From: Pseudorasbora parva
Lineage: Eukaryota > Chordata > Actinopteri > Cypriniformes > Gobionidae
Length of the DNA: 64,000 nt
Direction of reading: 5' to 3'
NCBI RefSeq assembly: GCF_024679245.1
Contig: NC_090183.1
Location: forward strand, 20,937,207 to 21,001,206
This document shows, one piece after another, positions 23,810 through 34,394 of the stretch. The notes under the pieces were generated by a model. The model worked only from the letters and a program-made list of their open reading frames with translations. It did not search any database and had not been told where the DNA came from. Position 1 is the stretch's first letter. The number at the start of each line of letters is the position of its first letter. A program made the position numbers and the translations under genes.

Positions 23810-24180
23810 TAGCCTAGAAATCTAGACGCACCCTAGCGGCAGCAAATCTAATTTGCCGCGAGTGTCGTTTAGCAACTCTCAATACACTTCTGAGCTTCTG
23901 GAAGACTTGGAGTTAAGCTTTTCTCTAAGAAAAGAACGGCACCAAAGTCATTCTTAAGAAGGGAAGATGTGTTCAGAGTTTTGCCGAACGGATACAGTTT
24001 AATCTTTCAACGAGCTCTGCTTCACCTTCGTTGCTCTTGTTGGATGTAGCACTATCCAATTGCGTGCACGCCATGCAGAGGGAGTTTGAAAGACAACCGT
24101 TTATCCCGCCCCTCGTATTGAGCTGTCAATGGTGAGTTTCCAGACCAAACATTTTGATGTGGGGCTGGCTTGTCAGGCTA
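23810..24180. mobile_element. hAT-type MITE, 371 bp
   Basis: Short inverted ends (TAGCCT and AGGCTA) with flanking duplicates TTAGAAATG at 23801-23809 and TTAGATATG at 24181-24189 (one mismatch). An 8-9 bp duplication points to hAT. It is inserted in the ORF2 of the minus-strand L1. Confidence 0.75.
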
Positions 24181-24189
24181 TTAGATATG

Positions 24190-25058
24190 GGTTCCGATTC
24201 AGATTGGTTGAGAGATGTAAAATCCTCAATAGTACTTATGAAAAATTTATGGAATTTGACATCAGACAAAAGAGATATGTTAAATCTCCAGTGGGTGTAG
24301 TAGAACGATGAGATTATAATCTCAGACGAGAACTGAATGTCCAAGGTTAAAGGCGAGTGGTCTGAAATAATGATAGGATGATCTGTCACTTTGGGCATTA
24401 GTCTGGTATCAATAAAAAAATAATCAATATGGGAGAATATCTGGTGCACATGTGAATAAAAGGAGTATTGTATTGTAGTTTTATGTCCAACAATGGCATA
24501 CAGGGGTCAATGTAGCCATTGTTGGACATAAAACTACAGAGAGTTCTAGCCTGAGAATAACTGATTCAAGCTGACTTTAGAACGGTCTAGCTGAGAATTC
24601 ACAACACAATTCATGTCCATGCCAAATATAATAAATACATAATTTAATGATAGTAGTTTCTTAAACAGATTATTAAATAAAACAGGATTGTCAAAATTTG
24701 GTGCATATACGTTGATAAATAGAACTGTAACATGGTATATAGTCCCTAAAATGATCAAATACCTGCAGTCCTTGTCAGAAATGATTTTGGTCTGTGTAAA
24801 TGGAACTGATTTGCTAATCAGAATGGCAACCCCTCTGGCCTTAGAATTAAAGCTGGAATGGAATACCTCTGCAACCCAGGGACATCTCAACCGTGTCCGG
24901 TCATTATTTCGCATGTGTGTTTCCTGCAAAAAAAAAAAAACAATATCAGGCTTTAAGCGTTTTAAATGAGAGAAGACCTTTGAGTGTTTGACAGCACTCC
25001 CTAGACCCTTGATATTCCAACTGACAAATCTCGTATTTAAAGCTTTAACACTTGTCAT
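24190..25058 (-). pseudogene. L1 ORF2 N-terminal endonuclease
   Basis: The likely start is the Met at 25056-25058 (MTSVKALNTR). Endonuclease motifs follow: SWNIKGLG near residue 13, LQETHMR near 43 and GMDMNCV near 149. The block 24546-24449 is disrupted by a hairpin-forming inverted duplication. The frame at 24449-24190 resumes with SHIDYFFID and IISDHSPL (the catalytic SDH). An L1 endonuclease nicks AT-rich targets. The gypsy at 25068 sits just upstream of this start. Confidence 0.8.
24474..24538. repeat. Perfect 24-bp inverted repeat with 17-base loop
   Basis: Arms 24474-24497 and 24515-24538 are exact reverse complements. The right arm (plus strand) encodes the expected L1 residues on the minus strand (SFMSNNGYIDP); the left arm replaces the codons that should come next. 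It looks like a local template-switch event. Confidence 0.9.
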
Positions 25059-25067
25059 GTTTAGTTT

Positions 25068-25496
25068 TGTCACGGTTCATGGATTCCCTGTCTCACTCTT
25101 GGGTGCGTGTTGAATGTAGGTGAGGGCGGAGCCTGGGATTGGCTCATCACGCACCTGTGGCTGATCACCTGCACCAGCTGCAACTCATCACCTTCACCCT
25201 ATTTAGTCTCTCTGTTTCTCTCTTGTCTTTGTCAGAGCGTTGTTGGATGTTTCCCCTTGTGTCTCCGTGTTGGTTGTCGTTTCCCCCTTCCGTGAAACGC
25301 TGGATCCCTTCCCGGATTACCTCAACCGCGCTCCCGAGTCACTGCTGCTCACAGCCTGCCCGTGTCGCCAACAGAGTCTCTCTCACTGCTCCGTCTTATC
25401 CGGACTTCTTCTGTGTTCTGAGTTTTGGCTTCTGTGACACTTCTGTCAATAAACTAGTTACTTGCAATTGAATCCTGCCTCTGTGAATCCGTTACA
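25068..25496 (+). repeat. 5' LTR of the gypsy chromovirus
   Basis: 429 bp, TGTCACGG to CCGTTACA. A TATTTAG box at 25200-25206 is followed 31 bases later by GTCAGAGCGTT (25231-25241), the likely transcript start and self-primer. AATAAA at 25448-25453. Confidence 0.95.
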
Positions 25497-25497
25497 G

Positions 25498-25508
25498 AAC
25501 GCTCTGAC
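25498..25508 (+). promoter_or_regulatory. Self-priming primer binding site (11 nt)
   Basis: AACGCTCTGAC, one base past the LTR, is the exact reverse complement of GTCAGAGCGTT at 25231-25241, where R should start. No tRNA-like TGG motif is seen here. The arrangement is that of Tf1, in which the mRNA 5' end folds back to prime. Confidence 0.8.
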
Positions 25509-25513
25509 CAACC

Positions 25514-26446
25514 ATGGATTCAGCGAGTATCAACGCCCTACTGACCAGCAGCAACGAGAGACTGGACCAGCAGGAGGCGAACTTAACTGCCACAGGACAG
25601 GCAGTACACACCTTGGTGGCACGGGTGGCCGAGCTGACCCAACAGATGCAACAACTCGTCGGTCCCACTGTGCCCGACCCACCGCCGATTCCCCACACAC
25701 CATCTGCATCACGGCAACCGGAACCACGTCTGCCTACCCCCGAGAGTTATGCCGGTGAGAGCAATTATTGCAGAGCCTTCCTTACCAAGTGTTCCTTGTT
25801 TTTCGCTCTTCAACCGCAGACTTTCAACACGGGAAGATCCAAGGTGGCATTCGTCCTCACCCTGCTCTCCGGACGAGCCGCACTTTGGGGAACGGCGGTG
25901 TGGGAGAACCAACATCCTTGCTGCTCCTCGTTCCAGACGCTGGCGGCAGAGATGAGAAGGGTGTTTGACCGAGCGGTGACCGGAAGAGAAGCGGCACGTC
26001 AACTCGCAGAGCTCCGCCAAGGTAACCGCTCGGTCTCGGATTATTCCATCGAGTTCCGCACCCTGGCCGCCGAGTGCAAGTGGAACGAGGAGGCACAGTG
26101 GGACATGTTCCTGCATGGGCTGGCTGACCGCATCCAGAAGGAGATATTCGCCATCGACCTTCCGGAGAAGATTGACGGTCTCATTGACCTTGCTTTGAGG
26201 GTGGACGCTCGTCTGAGTCGGCTGAGGTCCAGGATGGAGCCTCAGCATGGGAGTGTCGAATGCCCTCAGGCCAGCGCTACGGATGCGGTCAGCTACACCT
26301 TCGACCCGGAGCCCATGCAGGTGGGTCGAGCTCGGCTCTCCCGGGAGGAGAAGGCGAGACGGAGATCCCGTGGTCTTTGCCTGTACTGCGGCGGGAACGG
26401 ACACCTGCTAGACTCCTGCCCGGTAAAAGACCACGCCCGGCGGTAA
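25514..26446 (+). CDS. Chromovirus gag polyprotein, 310 aa
   Basis: Starts at 25514 in a good Kozak context (ACCATGG). An N-terminal coiled-coil-prone stretch (residues about 5-50, Gln/Leu rich) and a Pro-rich linker come first. The retrotransposon gag (capsid) domain spans residues about 75-240 ([37 protein letters not shown]). The end is a basic region and one CCHC knuckle ([14 protein letters not shown]) near residue 293. Gag builds the virus-like particle and packages RNA. The frame is intact. Pol overlaps it in the -1 frame from about 26260. The same family of gag genes gave rise to domesticated PEG10/RTL genes in mammals (established knowledge), but here it sits in its own element. Confidence 0.92.
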   Translation: MDSASINALLTSSNERLDQQEANLTATGQAVHTLVARVAELTQQMQQLVGPTVPDPPPIPHTPSASRQPEPRLPTPESYAGESNYCRAFLTKCSLFFALQPQTFNTGRSKVAFVLTLLSGRAALWGTAVWENQHPCCSSFQTLAAEMRRVFDRAVTGREAARQLAELRQGNRSVSDYSIEFRTLAAECKWNEEAQWDMFLHGLADRIQKEIFAIDLPEKIDGLIDLALRVDARLSRLRSRMEPQHGSVECPQASATDAVSYTFDPEPMQVGRARLSREEKARRRSRGLCLYCGGNGHLLDSCPVKDHARR

Positions 26447-29400
26447 AAGGAAGGCTACTGTCGGGCGGGATCTCCGTGGAAAAGACCTCATCCTCCACTC
26501 TCCTCCCGGTGAGATTGCTGTGGGCAGCTCAGGATTTTTCCAGCCTCGCCCTCCTCGACTCGGGAGCGGAAGGTAACTTCATTGACTCTGCCCTTGCTCA
26601 CAAACTTAACATACCCACCATTGCACTCAAGAACACCATTTCTGTCAACGCACTCAACGGACAAGTTCTCCCTGACATTTCATTCACCACTGAACCACTT
26701 ACACTGATCACTTCCGGCAACCACACAGAACGCATTTCATTTTTCATCCTGGACTCCCCTTTGGCTCCCGTTGTCCTCGGTCACCCTTGGCTGGAGTTAC
26801 ACAATCCAAGGGTTGACTGGGGACAAAACTCTGTGTCTGCGTGGAGTGATAGATGTTATGAGTCTTGTTTGGTGTCTGCTTGTTCGTCTGTTTCTCGTTC
26901 TGTTTTTCAGAGTGAGACGGTGAATCTGTCTAACGTGCCTCCGGAGTACCTCGACCTGAAGGAAGTGTTCAGTAAGTCCCGAGCTGCTTCTCTCCCTCCG
27001 CATCGTCCCTATGACTGTGCTATAGATTTACTCCCAGGTAAGTCTCCGCCTAAGGGCAAACTATACTCTCTTTCTATTCCAGAGAGGGAGGCCATGGAGA
27101 AATATATTTCTGATTCTCTAGCCTCCAAATTCATCCGCCCTTCCTCTTCTCCAGCGGGGGCGGGGTTCTTCTTCGTGGGGAAGAAGGATGGTTCTCTGCG
27201 ACCTTGCATTGATTACCGAGGGCTGAATAACATCACGGTAAAGAATACCTATCCTTTGCCGTTGATGTCTTCAGCTTTCGAGAGGTTACAGGGAGCATCC
27301 GTCTTCCAAGTTGGACTTACGTAACGCTTATCATTTGGTTCGCATCAGGGAGGGGGATGAATGGAAAACCGCATTTAATACCCCCAGGGGGCATTTTGAA
27401 TACTTGGTCATGCCTTTCGGCCTTTCCAACTCCCCAGCGGTTTTCCAGGCACTCGTCAATGATGTGTTGAGAGACATGGTCGACCAATTCATATATGTCT
27501 ACCTGGATGACATTTTGATTTTTTCTTCGTCTCTCCAGGAACATGTTCGACACGTCAGACGAGTGCTTCAGAGGTTGCTAGAGAATGGGCTTTTTGTCAA
27601 GGCGGAGAAATGCGCTTTTCATGCACAGTCTGTTCCTTTTTTAGGGTACATCGTGTCATCGGAGGGAATGCGCATGGATCCCGACAAGGTTAAGGCTGTG
27701 ATGGATTGGCCAAGTCCAGATTCCCGTAAGGCCCTACAGAGGTTTCTGGGGTTCGCCAATTTCTATCGGCGTTTTATTCGCAATTTCAGCCAACTAGCCG
27801 CACCTCTGACTGCCTTGACCTCTCCCCGAATGACGTTCAGGTGGTCCGATACAGCCGAGGCTGTATTCGCCAAACTGAAAAGCCGCTTTGTTTCGGCTCC
27901 CATCTTAGTCGCCCCTGATCCCACACGTCAGTTCGTGGTAGAGGTCGACGCGTCAGAGGTGGGGGTAGGAGCGGTTCTCTCACAGCGCTCTCCCTCAGAT
28001 GACAAGATGCACCCGTGCGCGTTTTTCTCCCATCGTCTTTCTCCTGCCGAACGCAATTATGACATTGGTAACAGAGAGTTGTTGGCCGTCAAGTTAGCGT
28101 TGGAGGAGTGGCGTCATTGGCTTGAAGGGTCGGGGGTACCTTTTATTGTATGGACGGATCATAAGAACCTTGAATATATTAGATCTGCTAAAAGACTCAA
28201 CTCCAGGCAGGCTCGGTGGGCACTTTTTTTCGGACGTTTTGACTTTGTTCTCTCGTACCGCCCCGGGTCTAAAAACATCAAACCCGACTCTTTATCTCGT
28301 ATTTTTGATGCTTCCGAACGCCCGGTTACTCCCGAGTGTATTTTGCCAGAGAAGATAGTTATCTCTACACTCACATGGGAGATCGAATCGAAGGTCAAAG
28401 TGGCCTTAGAAGGGGTAACGCCCCCGCCCGGCGGCCCACCGAGTTGTTTGTTCGTTCCGGAGGGGTTAAGATCCGAGGTCCTCAAATGGGGTCACTGCTC
28501 CAACATTGCCTGTCATCCAGGGGTAAACCGCACTTGCAGTTTAATAAAGCAACGATTTTGGTGGCCACTTATGGCTCGCGACGTTCGCAGTTTTGTTTTG
28601 GCTTGCTCGGTCTGTGCGGTTGGTAAGACATCTAACCAACCTCCCCAGGGGTTACTTCAGCCGCTGTCTGTTCCTTCGAGACCCTGGTCCCACATCGCTC
28701 TAGATTTTGTTACCGCCCTCCCGCCCTCCCAGGGCAAGACGGTCGTTTTGACCGTCGTGGACCGATTCTCGAAGGCAGCACATTTCATTCCCTTGCCCAA
28801 ATTACCCTCAGCCAAGGAGACTATCTAGAGCGGTATCTGTAGTAGATCACGTCTTTCGGTTACATGGCCTCCCGATGGACGTGGTCTCCGACAGAGGTTC
28901 CCAATTTGTGTCCAAATTTTGGCAGGAGTTTTGTAAATTACTAGGAGCCACGGTTAGTCTGTCTTCGGGTTATCACCCCCAAAGCAACGGTCAGACCGAG
29001 AGAGCCAATCAGGATCTGGAGAGAGTGTTGCGATGTTTGGTATCCAAGAATCCTTCATCCTGGAGCCAGCAACTCTCTATGGTTGAGTACGCTCATAACT
29101 CGTTACCAGTGTCATCTACGGGCCTTTCGCCATTTGAGTGTAGTGTAGGTTACCAGCCACCTATTTTTCCTAGTCTGGATTCCGAGGTCGCGGTCCCCTC
29201 TGTTCACGCCTTTATCCAGAGGTGTCATCGCACATGGACCAGAGCCCGTGAGACTCTGCTCCAGGTGGGAGCGCGCACCAAGGCTAAAGCCGATCGCCAC
29301 CGGTCTAAGCCTCCCGTTTACGTCGTCGGTCAAAAAGTGTGGCTTTCTACCAAGAACATTCCTCTCCGCTCCGTATCTAATAAACTTGCTCCCAAATTTA

Positions 29401-29768
29401 TCGGCCCGTTCACTGTCACCAAGATCATTAGTCCGGTGACAGTCCGCCTCAAACTCCCTCCGGCGTACAGGAGGATTCATCCCGCCTTCCATGTATCCAA
29501 AATCAAACCTGTTTTTCACTCCCACCTTAATCCGCCAGTCCCGGTTCCCCCACCGCCGCGACTCGTAGATGGGGAACCAACTTATTCGGTTAATCGCATT
29601 CTGGATTCTAGACGGAGGGGACGCGGTTTCCAGTACTTGGTGGACTGGGAAGGTTACGGTCCGGAGGAGAGAAGTTGGGTTCCTGCTAGGGACATTCTGG
29701 ATCACTCCCTTATTGATGATTACAATCAACAGGTAAGGTCGGCTGGGAGCGTCAGGGGACGCTCCTAG
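26260..29768 (+). pseudogene. Chromovirus pol (protease, RT, RNase H, integrase, chromodomain) with two frame breaks
   Basis: Frame 26260-27324 holds the aspartic protease ([13 protein letters not shown]) and RT N-terminus ([11 protein letters not shown]). An extra T near 27310 shifts frame. Frame 27311-28828 continues with DLRNAYHLV, the YLDDIL catalytic motif, RNase H ([35 protein letters not shown]), the integrase zinc region ([11 protein letters not shown]) and the core start ([15 protein letters not shown]). A second break near 28825-28860 leads to 28875-29768: [21 protein letters not shown], a GPF motif and a C-terminal chromodomain ([15 protein letters not shown]). All catalytic motifs are present; only the two breaks stop a full product. 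Sequencing error is possible, since the LTRs are identical. Confidence 0.92.
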
Positions 29769-29778
29769 GGGGAGGGGT
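29767..29778 (+). promoter_or_regulatory. Polypurine tract
   Basis: AGGGGGAGGGGT lies two bases before the 3' LTR and should prime plus-strand DNA synthesis. Confidence 0.85.
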
Positions 29779-29780
29779 AC

Positions 29781-30209
29781 TGTCACGGTTCATGGATTCC
29801 CTGTCTCACTCTTGGGTGCGTGTTGAATGTAGGTGAGGGCGGAGCCTGGGATTGGCTCATCACGCACCTGTGGCTGATCACCTGCACCAGCTGCAACTCA
29901 TCACCTTCACCCTATTTAGTCTCTCTGTTTCTCTCTTGTCTTTGTCAGAGCGTTGTTGGATGTTTCCCCTTGTGTCTCCGTGTTGGTTGTCGTTTCCCCC
30001 TTCCGTGAAACGCTGGATCCCTTCCCGGATTACCTCAACCGCGCTCCCGAGTCACTGCTGCTCACAGCCTGCCCGTGTCGCCAACAGAGTCTCTCTCACT
30101 GCTCCGTCTTATCCGGACTTCTTCTGTGTTCTGAGTTTTGGCTTCTGTGACACTTCTGTCAATAAACTAGTTACTTGCAATTGAATCCTGCCTCTGTGAA
30201 TCCGTTACA
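29781..30209 (+). repeat. 3' LTR of the gypsy chromovirus
   Basis: 429 bp, the same length as the 5' LTR and without a difference that I can see. Followed by the target duplicate AGTTT. Confidence 0.95.
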
Positions 30210-30718
30210 AGTTTATATCACAACCGGAATTGCAACCACAATTTGACCTCCAAAACAGAGGAGAGAAAAAAAGAAAGAAAAGGAAAGAAGAAAAAACAAC
30301 AACAAAAAAAACGAGGGAACAAGAACAAGGCAGAAATAGTAGATAAACCTAAACCCCCCTCCCCCCGCACCTACTATTACCCCATCCCTAAATGATAGGA
30401 TACCGGTGCAGACTCCACTAGGAGTCAATAGCAGAACAGCTAAACTCTGTGTATTAGACCTATCAGTCCTCTTCATACTTCTCCAAACTCAACAGGAGCT
30501 CCTGCACAATAGTGCAAAAAAAACTAACATAAATTACAGGGTGTACATTCAACTAGAACAATATAACTAGATTGATCCTGAGAAAGATATTTGCTTATCA
30601 AGACAATAAAATGTTGGTGCCACTGTTCCTTATGTCTCAAAGTCAGATTCGCTTTGATGTTACATGAACGTTTAAAGTAATTTTTTAGGCAGATGGCACT
30701 CAAAATCAGCTATACCTA

Positions 30719-31366
30719 TTTAAGGGTTTTGATAAAAACAGCAGCCTCTCCAAGGGATGTGAAATCCTTTGTAACACCTCCACTCGTTGTGATCCGGAGG
30801 ACAGCAGGATATATCAGTCCATACCGTAAACCTGGAATGTCCCTGAGTTGCCTCCTAACATCGTTAAAGGCAGTGCGTGCTCTCGCTGTCCGGGCTGTGT
30901 GATCCGGGTTCCATCTAGAAGATAGAGATTGTAGAGTCCCCAATCTTGATCTGCTGCTGGGTCCTGGCATGTTGAAGGATGTCGGCACAATCGGCGTAAT
31001 AATGTAAACGTGATATTATGGGACGTGGCCGGATTTGGGCTTAGGGTTTAAGGACCGATGAGCACGATCCCCCTTATCCCCCAATTCAGACTTTGTAGCG
31101 GCTAGGTTAGCCGTCAACCATGTTTCCACATTTTGCAATTCTGACTTTATTTGGGATAAGTGTTAAGTCATAGCTATCTGTAACTCAGACTTGAAAATGC
31201 CTACCATCTCTTCTCGGAGAGCAATAAGAAGTTCGGCTTTAAAGCAAACAAAAGCCAAACTTGGAACGGTGACGGTGTCGTCGGTACTAACGGCATCTCC
31301 GTCATGAGGGGGCGGTCCGACAGGATCACGCTGGGCCGGGGATGTAGCCCCTGCATTAGGTCGCAT
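30719..31366 (-). pseudogene. L1 ORF1 remnant
   Basis: Two frames. 31366-31163 gives an N-terminal part that ends in a helix (FKAELLIALREEMVGIFKSEL), as in the L1 ORF1 coiled coil. 30988-30719 gives the C-terminal nucleic-acid binding domain (FNDVRRQLRDIPGLRYGLIYP, then VLRI and FTSLGEAAVFI, typical of the transposase_22 family). The middle is broken by stops. L1 ORF1 proteins form trimers on L1 RNA. Position and strand fit the ORF2 pieces to the left. Confidence 0.75.
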
Positions 31367-31699
31367 TCTCTGTGCCGGAATATGTACACACCGCGTCGGT
31401 TAAAAAATACCCTGATAGTCTTTATAAAAAGTTTCTGCAAGAGCCCCCAGAGTCACGTCTTTACGCCATTGGCCACTAACAGGAAGTCCCTCAATATTCT
31501 TCATCAGTGATTCTAATTTTCCCATAACAATATTCAACTGTAAAATTCTTAGCAATTGCCATTGTCGACATTTGCAAACATGGCTGTACGGCATTTTTGT
31601 TTTACTGAGTCTGTGTTTAAACTTGGCATTAAGATGCGACCTATATCCGGTTGTTGTCCACATGATATGATGATATAGTGCAAATGAGCATATTCAAGT

Positions 31700-32560
31700 T
31701 AAGCTGGAGTAGTGCAAGATGCATATGTAAACAGATGTTGCTGTATTAAACAGTCTGGTGTGCAAATGAGCATTCCAATAGTGCAAATGAAGTAAAGACA
31801 GATGTGAGAGGAGAGAGTTAGCTGTGTATGAGGGGAGTTGGGTCAACGAGGGTTAGAGTTCAGTAAAGAGACATCTTTTGGAAAAAAAGACAAAAGTTTT
31901 TTAGTCTGCTGGTCCTGGTCAGGAGGCACCTGAAACGTCTGCCAGAGGGCAGGAGAGTAAACAGTCTGTAGGCAGGGTGAGAGGAGTCTTTAAGGATGCT
32001 GTGAGCTTATTTAATTCTATAAACTATCCAACTCAAACTAGCCAATTAAAATTTTGTTGCAATATTGTCCTGTTTAACACTGTGAAGCTGCTTTGAAACA
32101 ATCGTCATTGTAGAAGCGCTATATAAATAAAGTTGATTGATTGATTGATTGATTCATGCAGACAGGTAGTGAAGTCCCTGTGATGCGTTGGGCAGTTTTC
32201 ACCACCCGTTGCAGTGCCTTGCGCTCTGCAGTAGAGCAGCTCCCATATCATACTGTAATACAGTTGGTCAGGATACTTTATATTGCACAGCGATAGAAGT
32301 TCACCAGGATAGCTGAGGAGAGCTGGTTCTTCCTCAGTGTCCTCAGGAAGAAGAGGCGCTAGTGAGCCTTCTTGACCAGGCTGGAGATGTTGGTTGTCCA
32401 GGACATGTCCACTGAGATGTGGATCCCCAGGAACTTGAAACTGGAGACATGCTCAACAGCCATTCCATTGATGTTAATGGTGGTGTGTGTGCCTCTTGAC
32501 TCTTTCCTGAAGTCCACAATGAGCTCCTTCTTTTTGGTGGTGTTGAGGAGCAGGTTATTT
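31700..32560 (-). pseudogene. LINE reverse-transcriptase C-terminus (CR1/Jockey-like)
   Basis: Minus-strand codons from 32557 give KELIVDFRKES, VSSFKFLGIHIS, DMSWTTNISSLVKKAH, RLFFLRTLRKNQLSS and ALQRVVKTAQRI. After an interruption at 32011-32155 comes SSHPAYRLFTLLPSGRRFR. This order is the thumb and tail of a common fish LINE family of the CR1/Jockey-like assemblage (clade not assigned). Several stops are present. 5' and 3' ends are missing or blurred. Confidence 0.75.
32011..32155 (+). mobile_element. Short LINE 3' tail insertion with (TTGA)n end
   Basis: About 145 bp matching, in plus orientation, the 3' end of the L2/CR1-like elements nearby (AACACTGTGAAGCTGCTTTG, GCGCTATATAAATAAAG), ending in TTGATTGATTGATT. 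It splits the CR1/Jockey-like fragment. A severely 5'-truncated copy or a SINE sharing the tail would both fit. Confidence 0.7.
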
Positions 32561-32564
32561 AAAT

Positions 32565-33164
32565 AATGGACAGATGCAGTTTTGACAAGAATTTAAATGT
32601 ATTTCACCTTGACAATAATTTAAAACTGGTCATTAACACATAAATGATATACTCTGTGCCATCTTTTATTTTAATTTTGCAACAATATCTAAATGTCATT
32701 GTCACTGCACTGCTAGTGTAAATCAGTCATGAGATCTAAATGAAGAGCTGCATGCTGCTTAAGTTAACGTAACTTACTGCTAGAGGAATAATCGGAACAC
32801 ACAATGAATTTTATATTTAATGTTAACTATATCTTTTTATTGTATCATCAGCATGTTTTATAAATAATCTTCAATTTTTGTCTACAATATGCATTGCATT
32901 CTACAAACTTAGTACTTAAATAATCAACTTTGGAAATATTTCTTAATTTAAACAACTTTGATCTAAGACATTTATATTTAAATTTAATCATTTAGCAGAC
33001 GCTTTTATCCAAAGTGATTTACAAAAAGGGGAGAGCAATAGAAGTGATGTAATGGTGATGTAATTTTGATCATTTAAATTGTCATATAGCGACAATGTGG
33101 GCAGATCAGTAATATAGCTGATATAGTTAATTTAGTTGAATAATTACATTTTTTTGATATTTCA
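32565..33164. other. Gene-free AT-rich region
   Basis: No coding sequence recognised. A short block near 32990-33030 (TTTAGCAGACGCTTTTATCC) is a motif widespread in fish SINE/LINE tails (from memory). Confidence 0.5.
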
Positions 33165-33470
33165 TTTAAACTTTAGTGTCCTCAACTGAGCAAGCCAAGC
33201 CAAAAGCCACAGTAGCAAGGAACCAAAACTCAGGTGGCATAATGGAGAAAAATAAATCTTGGGAGAAACCATGCTCAGTTGGGGTGCTAGTTCTCCTCTG
33301 TCCAATTAACATACAGTGTATGATTATTATTCTGGCAACCTTACAGGTCAGAAGTTATATTAGATCTGAATATTCAAAAGATCGGAGGCATCAGTCCTTA
33401 GATGGGTTTTTTGAGGATAACATGTTGATTGAACAATTTTATTTAATAGATTTTTATTAAATAGGAATAA
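33165..33470 (-). mobile_element. L2/CR1-like LINE 3' UTR fragment (copy D)
   Basis: Carries the block AACTGAGCAAGCCAAGCCAA and the GGAGAAAAATAAA stretch also found at 33752-33850, 39290-39370 and 49570-49655. It is a partial 3' UTR without coding sequence. Confidence 0.7.
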
Positions 33471-34394
33471 TCAAAGGATCAATCAAACAACTTTATTTAT
33501 ATAGCGCTTTTACAATGATGATTGTTTCAAAGAAACAAGAAGCTTCACAGTGTTAAACAGGACAATATTGCAACAAAATTTTGTTTGGCTGTACAGTCGT
33601 TTTGGAGAAAACAGTGATGTTAGCAGCTTATTTTAATTTATCATATAGTGACAATGTTGGCAGATCAGTATTATAGTTTATAGAATTAAATAAGACCTAT
33701 TTAATTCATTTTATTGGTATTTTTAGTTGAATAACTTTGATCATAATTTTAGTGTCCCCAACTGAGCAAGCCAAGCCAAAGGCGACAGTGGCAAGGAACC
33801 AACACTCTAATCAGGGCATGATGGAGAAAAATAAACCTTGTGAGAAACCAGGCTCAGTTGGAGTACCAGTTCTCCTCTGGCCTATTATCAAACAGTGTAT
33901 GATTATTATTCTGTCAACCTTACAGCTCAGAAATCATATTAGATTGGAATATTCTAAATTTATGGGTATCACGCAAGAGACGGGTTTATTTAGGATGGCG
34001 CGTCGATTACACAAGAGTATGAATACTTGAAAGATCGGAGTTATTTGTCGAAGACTGGTTTATTGAGGAGGACGTGCCGGTGAGGCAAATTCAGAGTAGA
34101 CACTGATTGACACGGCTCAGCAGACACTCCAGGATGTGTTGGTCATATCCAGACGCAGGTCCACCATCCGATCCGGACACGACCTGGATCCGGCCGACTG
34201 CAGTAAACCTTGAGATAAAGGGAGACACTAACATTAGTGTAGATGCCACTCTTTTTATGGTGTAACAAGTACTTCAGGTGTACATCAGGGGAAGTGTTCC
34301 CAGGTCCGGCTAGCCTAGTTAATGCAGCCTAACAATCAGTCAATTTATTTGAATAATGAAAGTTTTAATGTTCAATTTTAATATTCATACAATG

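Larger units (their letters stand above)
25068..30209 (+). mobile_element. Complete Ty3/gypsy chromovirus (sushi-like), 5142 bp
   Basis: Two 429-bp LTRs (25068-25496 and 29781-30209) with TGT...ACA ends and a perfect 5-bp target duplication AGTTT (25063-25067 and 30210-30214). Inside are a self-priming primer site, gag with a CCHC knuckle, pol with protease, RT, RNase H and integrase, a C-terminal chromodomain, and a purine tract. The LTRs show no difference by eye, so insertion is very recent. It interrupts an older minus-strand L1 just upstream of its ORF2. Confidence 0.95.
18600..31660 (-). mobile_element. L1 element, minus strand, broken by three insertions
   Basis: In minus-strand order: ORF1 remnants (31366-30719), inter-ORF region (about 30700-30215), ORF2 endonuclease (25058-24190), the start of the RT linker (23800-23738), then RT palm to C-terminus (20600-18699) and an AT-rich 3' UTR. 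Insertions are a complete gypsy (25068-30209), a hAT MITE (23810-24180) and a truncated gypsy (20604-23737). The N-terminal RT part between the linker and the fingers is missing, apparently deleted with the truncated gypsy. Confidence 0.8.

Noticed and set aside
25139..25471. 110-aa frame repeated exactly at 29852-30184
   Set aside because: Both are the gypsy LTR; the identity reflects the twin LTRs, not a gene pair.
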